Shown piece after piece: positions 24,563 to 33,667 of a stretch of DNA of 64,000 nt (position 1 is its first letter; each line of letters opens with the position of its first letter). The notes beneath the pieces are model-generated. The model was not told the origin of the DNA. It saw only the letters and a list, made by a program, of their open reading frames with translations, and ran no database searches. The stretch is from Bog-756 sp963837805. Its GTDB lineage: Bacteria; Actinomycetota; Acidimicrobiia; Acidimicrobiales; RAAP-2. The translations under genes and the position numbers were made by a program. Location of the stretch: NCBI GenBank assembly GCA_963837805.1, contig CAWIOU010000023.1, positions 1 through 64,000 of the forward strand, given 5' to 3'.

Positions 24563-26879
24563 TCAGCGCAGCGTGCGTGTCGGCGGGCGGAGCGCCCGTT
24601 CCGAAGCGGGCTGGACGAGGAGGGCCTCGATCTCGGCCGAGGGAACCGGTCGGGACAGGATGAACCCCTGACCCCGGTCGCACAGTTCGTCGCGCAGCGC
24701 CTCCAGCTGGGTGTGGTCCTCGATACCTTCGGCCAGGGTGACCAGGCCCAGGGTCCGGCCCAGTTCGACCAAGGTATGGATGAGTGCCGAAGAGTTCGGC
24801 GTGCCGTCCATCTCGGCGATGAACGACTTGTCGATCTTGAGCACGTCGACCGGAAACTGGCGCAGGTAGGCCAGCGACGAGTAGCCGGTGCCGAAGTCGT
24901 CGATGGCGATGAGGACGCCGATCTCCTTCAGCCGCTTCAGACGGGACACCGTGGCGTTGGCGTCCCGCATGAGGGTGGACTCAGTGACCTCGATGATCAG
25001 GGAGCCCGCATCCAGATGAGTCGTGGCCAGCGCCTCCTCCACGTCGTCGATGAGTTGCTCGGTCTCCAGCTGGCGCATGGACACGTTGACGGACATCGTG
25101 GTGTCGAACCCCTGGGCGTGCCAGGATGCGGCCTGCGCGCACGCCGTCTGCAACACCCAGCGCCCGACTTCGACGATCATCCCGCTGTCCTCGAGCACGG
25201 GAATGAAGTCATTGGGGGCGATGACACCCCGGGTGGGGTGCTGCCAGCGGATCAGCGCCTCCACTCCCCGGATGGTGGCGCTGTCGAGATCGAAGATCGG
25301 TTGGTAGAGGAGGAAGAACTGATGACCGGCGAGCGCAGCGTCGAGATCCGACTTCAGCTCGAGGCGGTCGACGGCGGCGGACTGCATGGCCGGCTCGAAC
25401 AGGACCCACCCGTCCCGCCCGGCGGCTTTGGTGCGGTAGAGGGCGATATCGGCGTCCCGGAGGAGCTCCTGGGCCGTCGACCGGTCACCGGTGGCGATGC
25501 CGATGCTGGCCGTGATCGAGATGGGCAGGCCCTCGAAGCCATCGACCAGAAACGGCTCGCGCAGCACTTCTCGGATCCGTTCGGCGACCATTTCGGGTCC
25601 GGCGGCGATGGAGCTGCCCTCAGCCAGGATCACGAACTCGTCCCCGCCCAGCCGACCCACCGTGTCGCTGGCCCGCAGCAGCCCGGCGAACCTTCCGGCC
25701 ACCGCCTGCAGAAGCTTGTCGCCGGCCTCATGGCCGAGGGAGTCGTTGGCGTCCTTGAAGTTGTCGAGGTCGATGAAATAGGCGGCCACCGGATCGAACG
25801 TTCGCCGCGACCGGGCCAGCATCTGTTCGGCCCGGTCGAGGATCAGCTGCCGATTGGCCAGGCCGGTCAGCGGATCGTGGAGGGCCCGGTGGGCCAGGAG
25901 CGCCTCGAACTCCTTTCGCTCGGTGATGTCCCGGACGTTGGCCACATAGCCCCCTACCGACGGTCGGTCGCGCTGGTCGGCCACCACTGCCTCCACATCG
26001 CGCCAGGTACCGTCGGCTCGCTCCATCCGGAACTGGATGGGTGCGGTCTCCGGTGAGGCCTGCAGTTGTGACTCCATCCGGTTCCGGATCCGTTCGCGTT
26101 CGTCAGGGTGGACGAAGTCGGTGGCCCGACGACCGATGAGGTCACTCGGCTCGAACCCGAGCAGCTGTTCGATGGCCGGGCTCACATAGCTGCACAGGCC
26201 GCCGGAACCCATCACGAGCGTCACATCGGAGGAGTTCTGGATCAACGACCGGAAGCGGTCTTCGCTCAAGCGGGTCGAGGCCTCGGCGTCCTCCTTCTGC
26301 TCCATGGCGGCGCCGGCCATCCGGATGATGAAGAGGAGCACGAACGCACCCATGACGGCCAACGCGTTGGCCTCATGGATGGCCAACTCGGAGGGCAACC
26401 ATCCTTCGGTGATGCCCACCTGCCCGCACACGATGCCCACCAGGCTCCACAGCGCGGTGATCCGCCACACCCGCGACCCCCCGTGGGCGACATTCTCCAG
26501 GGCCAGGAAGGCAAAGGCACCGGAGAGGACGGGACCCCAGCCGCTCAGGTAGATGACCGTGGTCACCGCAGCCGCCTGCACGGCCACCCGAGCGTGGAGC
26601 CGGAATGGCGAAGGGTGCGCGGCTGTACAGCGCGTCGGTGACGAAGCTGGCCGCCGGGACGGTGATGAAGACGGCGAGCCAGAGCCAGGCCGACTCGCGG
26701 ACCACGAGGTCGAACTTCATCAACAGGAGAATCACCACGAACGCAGCCGGACCCATCAGATAGGCCAGGTGGGTGGGGTTCAATCGGCGATGGGGCACCT
26801 GGTCCGGCTCTTGTCCCGGCACGTTCGACGGGGACGCGTCCGTCCTCGTCAACACACGGGATTCAAGATCGTCGGACAT
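24563..26879 (-). CDS. Membrane PAS-GGDEF-EAL protein (c-di-GMP synthesis/breakdown), one frameshift
   Basis: ATG at 26879 (MSDDLESRVLTR) begins a membrane domain with six helices. The frame shifts by one extra base near 26605 (GCTCC-CGG junction) and continues through a PAS domain (RFRSLIQNSSDVTLVMG...RDITERK), a GGDEF domain and an EAL domain to 24563, about 770 residues in all. The cyclase motif GGDEF is intact, with an RxxD inhibition site (RASD) five residues upstream. The EAL domain keeps EALIRW, the DDFGTGYSS loop and KIDKSF. Both activities look possible. The sensor signal is unknown. Confidence 0.88.
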
Positions 26880-27090
26880 CGATTCCTGGCTTTCATGCAG
26901 GTGGTCCCCATCTTTTCGACCAGTTGGACCTCCACCTTGAACCCGGCCGGGCCGGGGGGAGCCGGTGGCGGCCGGGAGGAGACGGGAGCAGGCGGGAGCA
27001 GGCGGCCCGGCCAGGCACGGACCAGGCCTCTGCCGGGCACGGGTGGAGCGGCCGAGGGGTGCCGACCCCGCCGGCTCCGTTCCTTCGCCG
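26880..27090. other. 211-base gap, no feature found
   Basis: This lies between the GGDEF-EAL start and the end of the next minus-strand gene. It is GC-rich and low in complexity (repeated GGGAGCAGGCGG-like runs near 26985-27005). I see no promoter consensus, RNA fold or ORF. Confidence 0.5.
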
Positions 27091-27649
27091 CTAGTCGGCG
27101 GGAAGCCCCTCGAGATCGTCGAGGCTGGTGGCGTTGTGCTCGGTCTGGTACCTCCGGATGCCCTCGGGACCCTTCCGGGCGGACCACTCGTCCATCGTCG
27201 GGCGGTGCCCCTCGAAGGACATGAGGGGAACCCCGTACCCGCACGAATCGGCGACCCGGCTGACATGGATCACGATGATCGAGCGCACGCCCGCCCCGGC
27301 CCCTCCCGGAAACCGATCGGCCAGGAGGGCGAATTCGGTCACCTCCGGCCGGCAGCACCCGGCCCGTGCCGTGCAGGCGCACGATGCGGGGAGGCCCGGT
27401 GAAGGCGCAGAACATGACCACGATCCGGCCGTTCTCGCGGAGGTGGGCGATGGTCTCGACCCCGCTGCCCGTCTGGTCGAGGTACGCCACCGAGCGACCG
27501 TCCAACACGGCGAACTCGTCCCGGTTGCCCTTCGGCGAGCAGTTGACCAATCCGGCGCCGTCGAGCGGTGCTGTCGATACGAAGAAGACCGGTTGGGCGA
27601 CGAGCCAGCCGGCCAGCCGCTCGTCGATCACCTCATAGGTCCGGCCCAT
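27091..27649 (-). CDS. Pyridoxamine 5'-phosphate oxidase-like FMN-binding protein, one frameshift
   Basis: ATG at 27649 starts MGRTYEVIDERLAGWLVAQPVFFVSTAPLDGAGLVNCSPKG, then VAYLDQTGSGVETIAHLRENGRIVVMFCAFTGPPRIVRLHGTGRVL. This is the split-barrel fold with the family's FMN-contact pattern. An extra G near 27345 shifts the frame. The restored C-terminus reads TEFALLADRFPG..SIIVIHVSRVADSCGYGVPLMSFEGHRP and ends at 27091. Repaired length is about 185 residues. It matches actinobacterial pyridoxamine-oxidase-like proteins of unknown substrate. F420 or heme binding are alternatives in this superfamily. Confidence 0.78.
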
Positions 27650-27736
27650 GGCCCCATCATCCACCCGCCGGCGGGACCCCTGTCAACCGCGGGGGCCGAC
27701 CGGGGTCAGCGGGTGGAGGCCGATGCGACCGAGCGG

Positions 27737-28361
27737 TCAGATGCCGAGCGAGGCGTCGCGCAACCGGGCCGCGAGCTCGGCGTCGCCACTGATCTCCACT
27801 CGCGCCGCCGCGCTGGCGTCCGGCCGTGAACAGCGTGAGCTCGCCGGGATCGCCGGCCACGGTGAGCCGGGGCCCACTCCCGCTCTCCTTCGAGCCGTGG
27901 CCCGGTGAGGTGATCTCGACGGTGCCGGAGACGCTGCTTGGCCATCCCGCCCGCTCCGAGCCGCTGCCCACAGGGCGTCGGCCAGCTCCGGGGCGAGGGG
28001 CCGGGGCTCCCACTCCGGCTGGGCGCGTCGGACGTCCTCGACGTGAATGAAGAACTCGATGGTGTTCATCGGCCCGTCCACGCTGGCGCAGCAATACAGG
28101 AGGCCCGCGGCGGACGGTGGCGACCAGCTCCACCCACGGCGTCCGGTCGCGGATGGAACGGCGGACCTTGTCGGTGTGGCCGGCCAGAGGGGGCCAGACC
28201 AGTCCGGGCCCGCTGTCCGGGCGCCGTTCGCGGGCCACCAGATGCGCGGCCAGATCGGCGGTGGTCCAGCCCGAGCACAGTGTCGGCGCCTCCGGCCCGA
28301 GGTCGGTGAACAGATCGCACAGGACGCCCCGTTCGGACTGGGCCAGCGGGGCGGTCGACAT
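27737..28361 (-). pseudogene. TIGR03085-like / maleylpyruvate-isomerase-type protein broken by three frameshifts
   Basis: ATG at 28361 (seven bases after TAGGAT) opens MSTAPLAQSERGVLCDLF, then GPEAPTLCSGWTTADLAAHLVARERRPDS, a typical DinB/MDMPI metal-binding start. The frame then shifts near 28115 to VDGPMNTIEFFIHVEDVRRAQPEWEPR, near 27955 to SVSGTVEITSPGHGSK..GPRLTVAGDPGELTLFTAGR, and near 27800 to ARVEISGDAELAARLRDASLGI, ending at 27737. Two shifts need a base removed and one needs a base added. The residue pattern is well preserved, so either the local sequence is poor or decay is recent. About 207 residues when repaired. Confidence 0.7.
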
Positions 28362-28368
28362 GGCGCCG

Positions 28369-28374
28369 ATCCTA
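28369..28374 (-). promoter_or_regulatory. Leaderless-type -10 box (TAGGAT) for the TIGR03085-like gene
   Basis: TAGGAT on the minus strand lies seven bases before ATG 28361. Confidence 0.5.
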
Positions 28375-28555
28375 GGCCCCGACCGTTGCCCGCCGGCACG
28401 GTCGACGGTTTCCGGCCGGCGGCGTCGTATCCTGGCCCCGGGGGCCCACGCCGGCCAGGTGCTTGGGTGGCGGCGAACCAGGAGGCGGTACGTGGCAGCT
28501 GACAGGGCACGGTCCGGATCGTTGGCCACGGCCCACCGGGCCAGCGGAAGCGGCG

Positions 28556-29243
28556 ATGGCCATTCTGATGGCTGGGTGCCCTCGTCGCCACCGGATGTGG
28601 CGTGGTCAACCCGGCGAAGAAGGCGGTCCACGACGTCGAGGGCAACAAGGCCACCATCGATACCTTCACCGACAGGATGCAATCCGGCGAGAGCGTCGAC
28701 ATTCGAAGCCACCTACGTGACCACCGGCAGCGCCCCGGCGACGATCGTCTACGCCGTCCAGCCGCCGGAGGGACTGGCCTTCACCGAAACGCCGGCGACC
28801 GCCGCCTCAGGACGCCGGCGTGGACATCATCGTCAACAGCTCCGGCGAATACTCCTGCTCGCCACCGGCCGCCGGCTCCGGTGCTCGACGTGGTCGTGTC
28901 AGAAGCTGGACCCGGCCACCGCCGCGACCGAGAACAAGATCTTCGACTTCTACACCCCCGCCCACTGGATCACCTTCCTGAAGGATTTCTCGCTGGCCGC
29001 CGGGCTGGCCGGCGACAAGGTCACCTCGTCGACCATGACGGTGAACGGTTTCGCCATGCAGTGCGTCGACTTCCGTGGCGCCGGGCATCCCGGGTACGAG
29101 CACGATCTGCACGACCGCCCAAGGTATCCTCGGCTACGTCAAGGTGGCCGGCGACGCCACCAGCTTCGAGATCAAGAACTACTCGTCGTCGCCGGCGGCA
29201 TCGCTGTTCGAGCCCCCGGCCGGGGCCACGATCACCGCAGTGA
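28556..29243 (+). pseudogene. Lipoprotein gene with about five frameshifts
   Basis: Joined fragments give one protein: ATG 28556 (MAILM), lipobox LGALVATGC-GVVNPAKKAVHDVEGNKATIDTF, then TFEATYVTTGSAPATIVYAVQPPEGLAF, AGVDIIVNSSGEYSCSPPAAGSG, WSCQKLDPATAATENKIFDF..FLKDFSLAAGLAGDKV, and STICTTAQGILGYVKVAGDATSFEIKNYSSSP. Frame changes fall near 28571, 28700, 28810, 28885 and 29088. Each fragment is coherent and co-linear. The true stop is uncertain (29243 in one frame). The product is an actinobacterial surface lipoprotein of unknown function. GGAAG precedes the ATG. Confidence 0.65.
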
Positions 29244-29275
29244 CGACGCCCACCACGACAGCCGTAGGGCTGGCA

Positions 29276-29731
29276 TCATCCGATGTGAGGATGACCGAAA
29301 TGAAGTGGCGGTCCACGGACGATGACGGTGCCGAGGACCTCGTCCGACGGGATCTTGGTGATGACCACCGCCAACGGACCCGACGGCTTTCCGAGCGGCT
29401 TGGAAACCGACGCGCTGGTGAACGATCCGGCGAAGGCCACGAGGCAGACCTTCTGCCCGGAGGCGGGTTGGTGGACCAGAGCGTCGAAGAGCTCCGGTGT
29501 CTGTCGGCGCAACGCAGCCAGGGTCACCAGATGGACGCCGACCAACCGGGCATGGGAGCCGACCGCCCGGGTCGACGCCGGCAGGGTGAGGTAACAGGCG
29601 CTGTCCGCGGTCCCGAGGTTGCTGCGCACCGAGGTACAGCCGGCCACCAGCCCGGCGGCCAGCCCGCAAGCCAGCAGTCCGGTCGCCAACCTGCTCGTCG
29701 GAAGCCGGCGATCCCACCGCCGCCGCATCAT
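29276..29731 (-). CDS. Small lipoprotein of unknown function
   Basis: The 151-residue product starts MMRRRWDRR and has a hydrophobic core with lipobox LVAGC (Cys about residue 31), so it should be lipid-anchored outside the membrane. The mature part contains SACYLTLPASTRAVGSHARLVGVHLVTLAAL and GQKVCLVAFAGSF with two further cysteines that may pair. Its ATG overlaps the stop of the flippase-like gene (ATGA; ATG 29728 is an alternative), so they form an operon. No domain is recognised. Confidence 0.75.
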   Translation of the reverse strand: MMRRRWDRRLPTSRLATGLLACGLAAGLVAGCTSVRSNLGTADSACYLTLPASTRAVGSHARLVGVHLVTLAALRRQTPELFDALVHQPASGQKVCLVAFAGSFTSASVSKPLGKPSGPLAVVITKIPSDEVLGTVIVRGPPLHFGHPHIG

Positions 29732-30885
29732 GATCCGGGCACCGATCGCTCTTCGACCGCCAGGGGCACCGCATCGGGCCGCCCTTCGGTCGGCGGCTCC
29801 GAACCGGCGTCGGCCACCATCACGGGCGGGCTCCACTTCCCTTTCCTGACCTGGTGGGCCAACTCGCCCCACAGCGACCACCCGACGACCAGGACGAGCC
29901 AGAAGCTGATGAGCCGGTACATCAACACGGCATCGACGGTGGTGACGTGGTCGCCGCCGAAGGCCACCAGGGCGATGGTGATGCTCCCTTCGACTGCACC
30001 CAGCCCACCGGGGGTGATGGGCAGTGCCGCGGCCAGCTGCCCGGCCCCGTAGGCCAGCAGGAGGCCCTTCCACGGAATCGTCGAGCCGACGGCCAGGAAC
30101 ATCAGGGCGAAACAAGTGCAGTCGAGCAGCCAGTTGGCCGTCCCCCAGGCCACGATGGTCACGATCTGCCGCCACCCCAACCGAACGGAGGTGAACCGGC
30201 GCATGATCCGATCGACCTGGGCCACCACATCGCCCCGGGGTCGGCGCACGATCTTCCGGGACGTGCGCATGGCCCAGGTCAGGACCAGGTACAGCGGCCG
30301 CTCGTAGACGAAGAGGGTTCCGATGGCCAGGGTGATCACCAGCACCCCGATGAGCACGGGGATCAGGTCGAGTGAGGCTCCCTCCCCGGCCGCCAGGGCC
30401 AGGCCCACGGTGGCCACCAACGACAGCGAGACCATCGCCGCCACCATCGTCCCGACGATGGCCCAGACGGCCAGTGGGTCGTCGGCGCCGAAGCGCCGGA
30501 ACCACCGGAATCCGTAGACCGCGGAGACGGCGTTGCCGGCCGGGAGCGAGTTGTTGATCGCCTGGGAGGCAAAGGCCACCTCGAGGAGGGGGCGTCCCGG
30601 CACCACACGCCCCCCACACCGGAGGAGCTCGTACTGCATGCGGGCGAAGCAGACGAAGGACGCGGCCTCGGCGACCACGGCCGGAACCGCCCACCACCAC
30701 TTGAGGTTCTCCAACGCCTCGGGGACACCCGAGAGCTCGTCGGTATGGGCGCTCAACGCCCACACGGCCACCACGACGACGGCGAGGGCGAACACGTACC
30801 TCAGGACCGGCCAGGTCCTGCGGAACGCCATACGTTCGGCCTTGAATCGATCCCGGTCGTGTGGTTCGCCCACCACGGAATCCAT
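29728..30885 (-). CDS. Lysylphosphatidylglycerol synthase-TM / flippase-like integral membrane protein
   Basis: The 385-residue protein has about eight membrane helices and the UPF0104/LPG_synthase_TM pattern: FASQAINNSLPAGNAVSAVYGFRWFRRFG in the middle, and LLLAYGAGQLAAALPITPGGLGAVEGSI then VLMYRLISFWLVLVVGW near the end. Such proteins move or flip lipids or polyprenyl-linked sugars. The lysyl-transferase domain of MprF is absent. ATG at 30885 is seven bases after TACCCT. It is divergent from the acetolactate synthase and overlaps the downstream lipoprotein gene, suggesting a cell-envelope pair. Confidence 0.83.
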   Translation of the reverse strand: MDSVVGEPHDRDRFKAERMAFRRTWPVLRYVFALAVVVVAVWALSAHTDELSGVPEALENLKWWWAVPAVVAEAASFVCFARMQYELLRCGGRVVPGRPLLEVAFASQAINNSLPAGNAVSAVYGFRWFRRFGADDPLAVWAIVGTMVAAMVSLSLVATVGLALAAGEGASLDLIPVLIGVLVITLAIGTLFVYERPLYLVLTWAMRTSRKIVRRPRGDVVAQVDRIMRRFTSVRLGWRQIVTIVAWGTANWLLDCTCFALMFLAVGSTIPWKGLLLAYGAGQLAAALPITPGGLGAVEGSITIALVAFGGDHVTTVDAVLMYRLISFWLVLVVGWSLWGELAHQVRKGKWSPPVMVADAGSEPPTEGRPDAVPLAVEERSVPGS

Positions 30886-30892
30886 GAGCCAG

Positions 30893-30898
30893 AGGGTA
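30893..30898 (-). promoter_or_regulatory. Leaderless-type -10 box (TACCCT) for the flippase-like gene
   Basis: TACCCT on the minus strand lies seven bases before ATG 30885. Confidence 0.5.
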
Positions 30899-30944
30899 CC
30901 TGGCCGGCTCCGGCGGGACGTGGTCGTGGGTGCCGGCATCGGCG

Positions 30945-30950
30945 TAGTGT
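30945..30950 (+). promoter_or_regulatory. Leaderless-type -10 box (TAGTGT) for the acetolactate synthase gene
   Basis: TAGTGT lies seven bases before ATG 30958. Confidence 0.5.
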
Positions 30951-30957
30951 GCTGGCC

Positions 30958-32619
30958 ATGGCCGAGCCGCAGCCGTCGATCGCGGAGCTGATGGTGCGCT
31001 GCTTGGAGAACGAGGGGGTCAGCCACGTGTTCGGGGTCCCCGGCGAGGAAAACATCCACTTCGTCGAAGCCCTGTCGCGATCGTCGGTCCGCTACGTGCT
31101 GGTGCGCCACGAACAGGGTGCATCGTTCATGGCCGAGACCTATGGACGGCTCACCGGGCGAGCCGGTGTCTGCTCGGCGACACTGGGCCCGGGGGCGATC
31201 AACCTCCTGCTGGGTACCGCCGACGCCACCACCAACTCGACGCCGCTGATCGCCCTCTCGGCCCAGGTGGGGATGGACCGCAGTTTCAAGGAGTCGCACC
31301 AGGGTGTGGACCTCGTCTCGATGTTCGACCCGGTCACCAAGTGGTCGGCCCTGATCGCCACTCCCGGCGCGGTCCCCGAGATGTTCCGGAAGGCCTTCAA
31401 ACTGGCCCAGACCGAGCGGCCGGGCGCCGTCTACCTGGCCGTCCCCGAGGACATCGAACGGGCACCGGCTCCGCCCGGCGCCGTGCCCCTCCCGGTCAAC
31501 ATCCCCCGGCCGGACGAGCCGTCCTCAGGCCAGCTGGCTCGGGCGGCATCGATCCTGCGGGACGCGGTCAACCCCATCGTGCTGGCCGGGCACGGCGCCA
31601 CCCGTTCGAACGCCGGCGACAGCCTCCGCCGTTTTGCCGACGCGCTCGGTGTCCCGGTGGCCACCACCTTCCACGGCAAGGGGATCCTTTCCGACGACCA
31701 TCCCCACGCCCTCGGTGCGGTCGGCTTCATGCGTCACGACTATGTGAATTTCGGCTTCGACCGGGCCGACGTGATCGTCACCGTGGGCTACGAGCTCCAG
31801 GAGTTCGATCCGACCCGCATCAATCCTCTGGGCGACAAGCAGATCATCCACATCCATCGCTTCCCCGCCGAAGTCGACCGCCACTACAACGTCGCCGTCG
31901 GACTCCAGGCCGACATCGGACGCAGTCTCGACGCCCTGGTGGCCGCGGTGGACCGGACCTTCGAGGGCCAGGGCGACGAGCAGAGGATCAGAGGGCTCCT
32001 GGCCGGAGAACTCGAACGGGGTCGTGCCGACGACCGGTTCCCACTCGCCCCCGCCCGTATCGTGGCCGACACCCGGGCCGCGCTGGGCCCCGACGACATC
32101 GTGCTGGTCGACACCGGTGCCCTCAAGATGTGGATGGCCCGGCTCTACCCCACCTACTCGCCGAACACCTGCCTGATCTCCAACGGGCTGTCCACCATGG
32201 CCTGGTCGCTACCCGGGGCCATCGGCGCCAAGATCGCCCGGCCCGATGCCAAGGTGCTGGTGGCCACCGGAGACGGTGCCTTCCTCATGAATTCGCAGGA
32301 GATCGAGACCGCGGTTCGCGAAGGGATCGCCATGGTCATCCTGATCTGGGTGGATGACGCCTACGGCCTGATCAGTTGGAAGATGGAGCTCGAGCTCGGG
32401 CACGATGTGGACACGTCTTTCGGTAATCCCGACTTCGTGGCCTATGCCGAGAGCTTCGGCGCCCACGGGTACCGGATCGGTGGCGCTGGCGAGCTCCTGC
32501 CGACGCTGCGCGCCGCCCTTGCCGCCGACACCGTCTCGGTGATCGCCTGCCCGGTCGACTATTCGGCCAACCTCGACCTCATTCACTCGTTGGGCGAGCT
32601 CGACGAATCCTTCGCCTGA
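30958..32619 (+). CDS. Acetolactate synthase large-subunit-like ThDP enzyme (AlsS type)
   Basis: The 553-residue protein has the three ThDP-enzyme domains. The N-terminal PYR domain reads VSHVFGVPGEENIHFVEALSRS with the catalytic Glu in RHEQGASFMAETYGRLTG. The C-terminal PP domain has GDGAFLMNSQEIETAVREGIAMVILIWVDD. The GVPGEEN motif and lack of a neighbouring small-subunit gene fit the catabolic AlsS group that condenses two pyruvates to acetolactate. Use of other 2-oxoacids cannot be excluded. It is monocistronic by position, with a leaderless-type promoter. Confidence 0.85.
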   Translation: MAEPQPSIAELMVRCLENEGVSHVFGVPGEENIHFVEALSRSSVRYVLVRHEQGASFMAETYGRLTGRAGVCSATLGPGAINLLLGTADATTNSTPLIALSAQVGMDRSFKESHQGVDLVSMFDPVTKWSALIATPGAVPEMFRKAFKLAQTERPGAVYLAVPEDIERAPAPPGAVPLPVNIPRPDEPSSGQLARAASILRDAVNPIVLAGHGATRSNAGDSLRRFADALGVPVATTFHGKGILSDDHPHALGAVGFMRHDYVNFGFDRADVIVTVGYELQEFDPTRINPLGDKQIIHIHRFPAEVDRHYNVAVGLQADIGRSLDALVAAVDRTFEGQGDEQRIRGLLAGELERGRADDRFPLAPARIVADTRAALGPDDIVLVDTGALKMWMARLYPTYSPNTCLISNGLSTMAWSLPGAIGAKIARPDAKVLVATGDGAFLMNSQEIETAVREGIAMVILIWVDDAYGLISWKMELELGHDVDTSFGNPDFVAYAESFGAHGYRIGGAGELLPTLRAALAADTVSVIACPVDYSANLDLIHSLGELDESFA

Positions 32620-32631
32620 GCAGTCCGTCGT

Positions 32632-33009
32632 CTATCCGACGACGGGCGTCGGAGCCTGGGTTCGTTCGGCAGGCTCCCGGGTGACCGTGGGATATCGCCG
32701 GGCATCGAACGCGGCCACGAACTGTCGGACCGGCTTCGGCAACTGGACCAGCAACCGGCCGTTGGGCCGGAACTCCGGGGGCGCCGCCGTGTCGATGAGG
32801 AGGGAGCAGTGCCCGACGTTGACGGCACGGACCCGGGGGTCCGATCCCATCAGCGCGGCCAGATAGAGGGCCACCGCACAGCTGCGGTTGTCCCTGGGGA
32901 CTCCGTGGACACCGGCGGCCCGCAGCGATTCAGCGACCTCGTCCGGCGATGACCCCAATTCGCTGAGTACGGCGCGGGTCTGCCTCTTGAGCTGTCCAAG
33001 ATCGCTCAT
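32632..33009 (-). CDS. Conserved-looking 125-residue protein, function unknown
   Basis: ATG at 33009 follows an excellent AAAGGAGGG site, which selects it over the ATG at 33036. The first part is helical (LGQLKRQTRAVLSELGSSPDEVAESLRAAGVHG). The second contains DNRSCAVALYLAALMGSDPRVRAVNVGHCSLLID with two cysteines. The C-terminal 25 residues are Pro/Thr-rich. No membrane segment or known domain. It converges on the acetolactate synthase gene. Confidence 0.75.
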   Translation of the reverse strand: MSDLGQLKRQTRAVLSELGSSPDEVAESLRAAGVHGVPRDNRSCAVALYLAALMGSDPRVRAVNVGHCSLLIDTAAPPEFRPNGRLLVQLPKPVRQFVAAFDARRYPTVTREPAERTQAPTPVVG

Positions 33010-33181
33010 CGGCCCTCCTTTCGGCGTTCCCGTCATGGTAACGCCAAGCCGGTGGGCCGTTGCCGTCGGCTCCGCCGGAGCGGTTGGCCGAGGCCGGGGG
33101 CGGAGCGTCCCGGCCGGCGCCGGGGGCCGACCGCCGAACGGTCGCCGTCAGGCGGGCACGGCCACCCGCCGGACAATGCGA

Positions 33182-33466
33182 TCAGGAGTACCGGGTATCG
33201 GAGGGTCGATGGGACATCGACACCAGCTCCCGTCGTTGACGGATCCAGTTGTCGGCGTGGTCGCACTCCTCGATGGAGGGGACGTGCTTCCATGTCCCGT
33301 CCTGGGTCTGGTAGCAGAAGATCCGGCAGATCCGACAGGTCCCGATCGAACGAAGGGCGCCGGGGTCGGCGCGGTGATCGGCGTTGAGCGAGGCACCGGT
33401 TCTGACCGCTTCGAGCGCTCTGGCTCCGATGTCGTCGGTCAGCCTCGGGTTGTCCTCAGAAGGCAT
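33182..33466 (-). CDS. Small Cys/His-rich protein, possible metal binder
   Basis: The 94-residue protein (ATG 33466, GGAG four bases upstream) carries CRICRIFC followed by H and C in HVPSIEECDHADNW. CxxCxxxC with a distal Cys and His could bind zinc or another metal. Ends are polar. No family is recognised. The 200 bases upstream (33467-33667) hold only its leader and the WS/DGAT promoter. Confidence 0.65.
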   Translation of the reverse strand: MPSEDNPRLTDDIGARALEAVRTGASLNADHRADPGALRSIGTCRICRIFCYQTQDGTWKHVPSIEECDHADNWIRQRRELVSMSHRPSDTRYS

Positions 33467-33653
33467 GTCGCTCCACCGCCATTCCGCCCCCCAGAAGGCC
33501 CCACGGCTCCAAATGCTAGCCAGCCGCCGGGATCGGCGCTCGGGCACCGTTCCCCGACCGGCGAACCCCGGGGTCGCACTCCGGTGACGGCGGCGAGCCC
33601 GGGGGAGATCCACCGGTCCGGCCAACGGACGGGAACTGGGCGGCGGTGGTGGA

Positions 33654-33659
33654 TAGTCT
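33654..33659 (+). promoter_or_regulatory. Leaderless-type -10 box (TAGTCT) for the WS/DGAT gene
   Basis: TAGTCT lies eight bases before GTG 33668. Confidence 0.45.
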
Positions 33660-33667
33660 CTTGAGCG

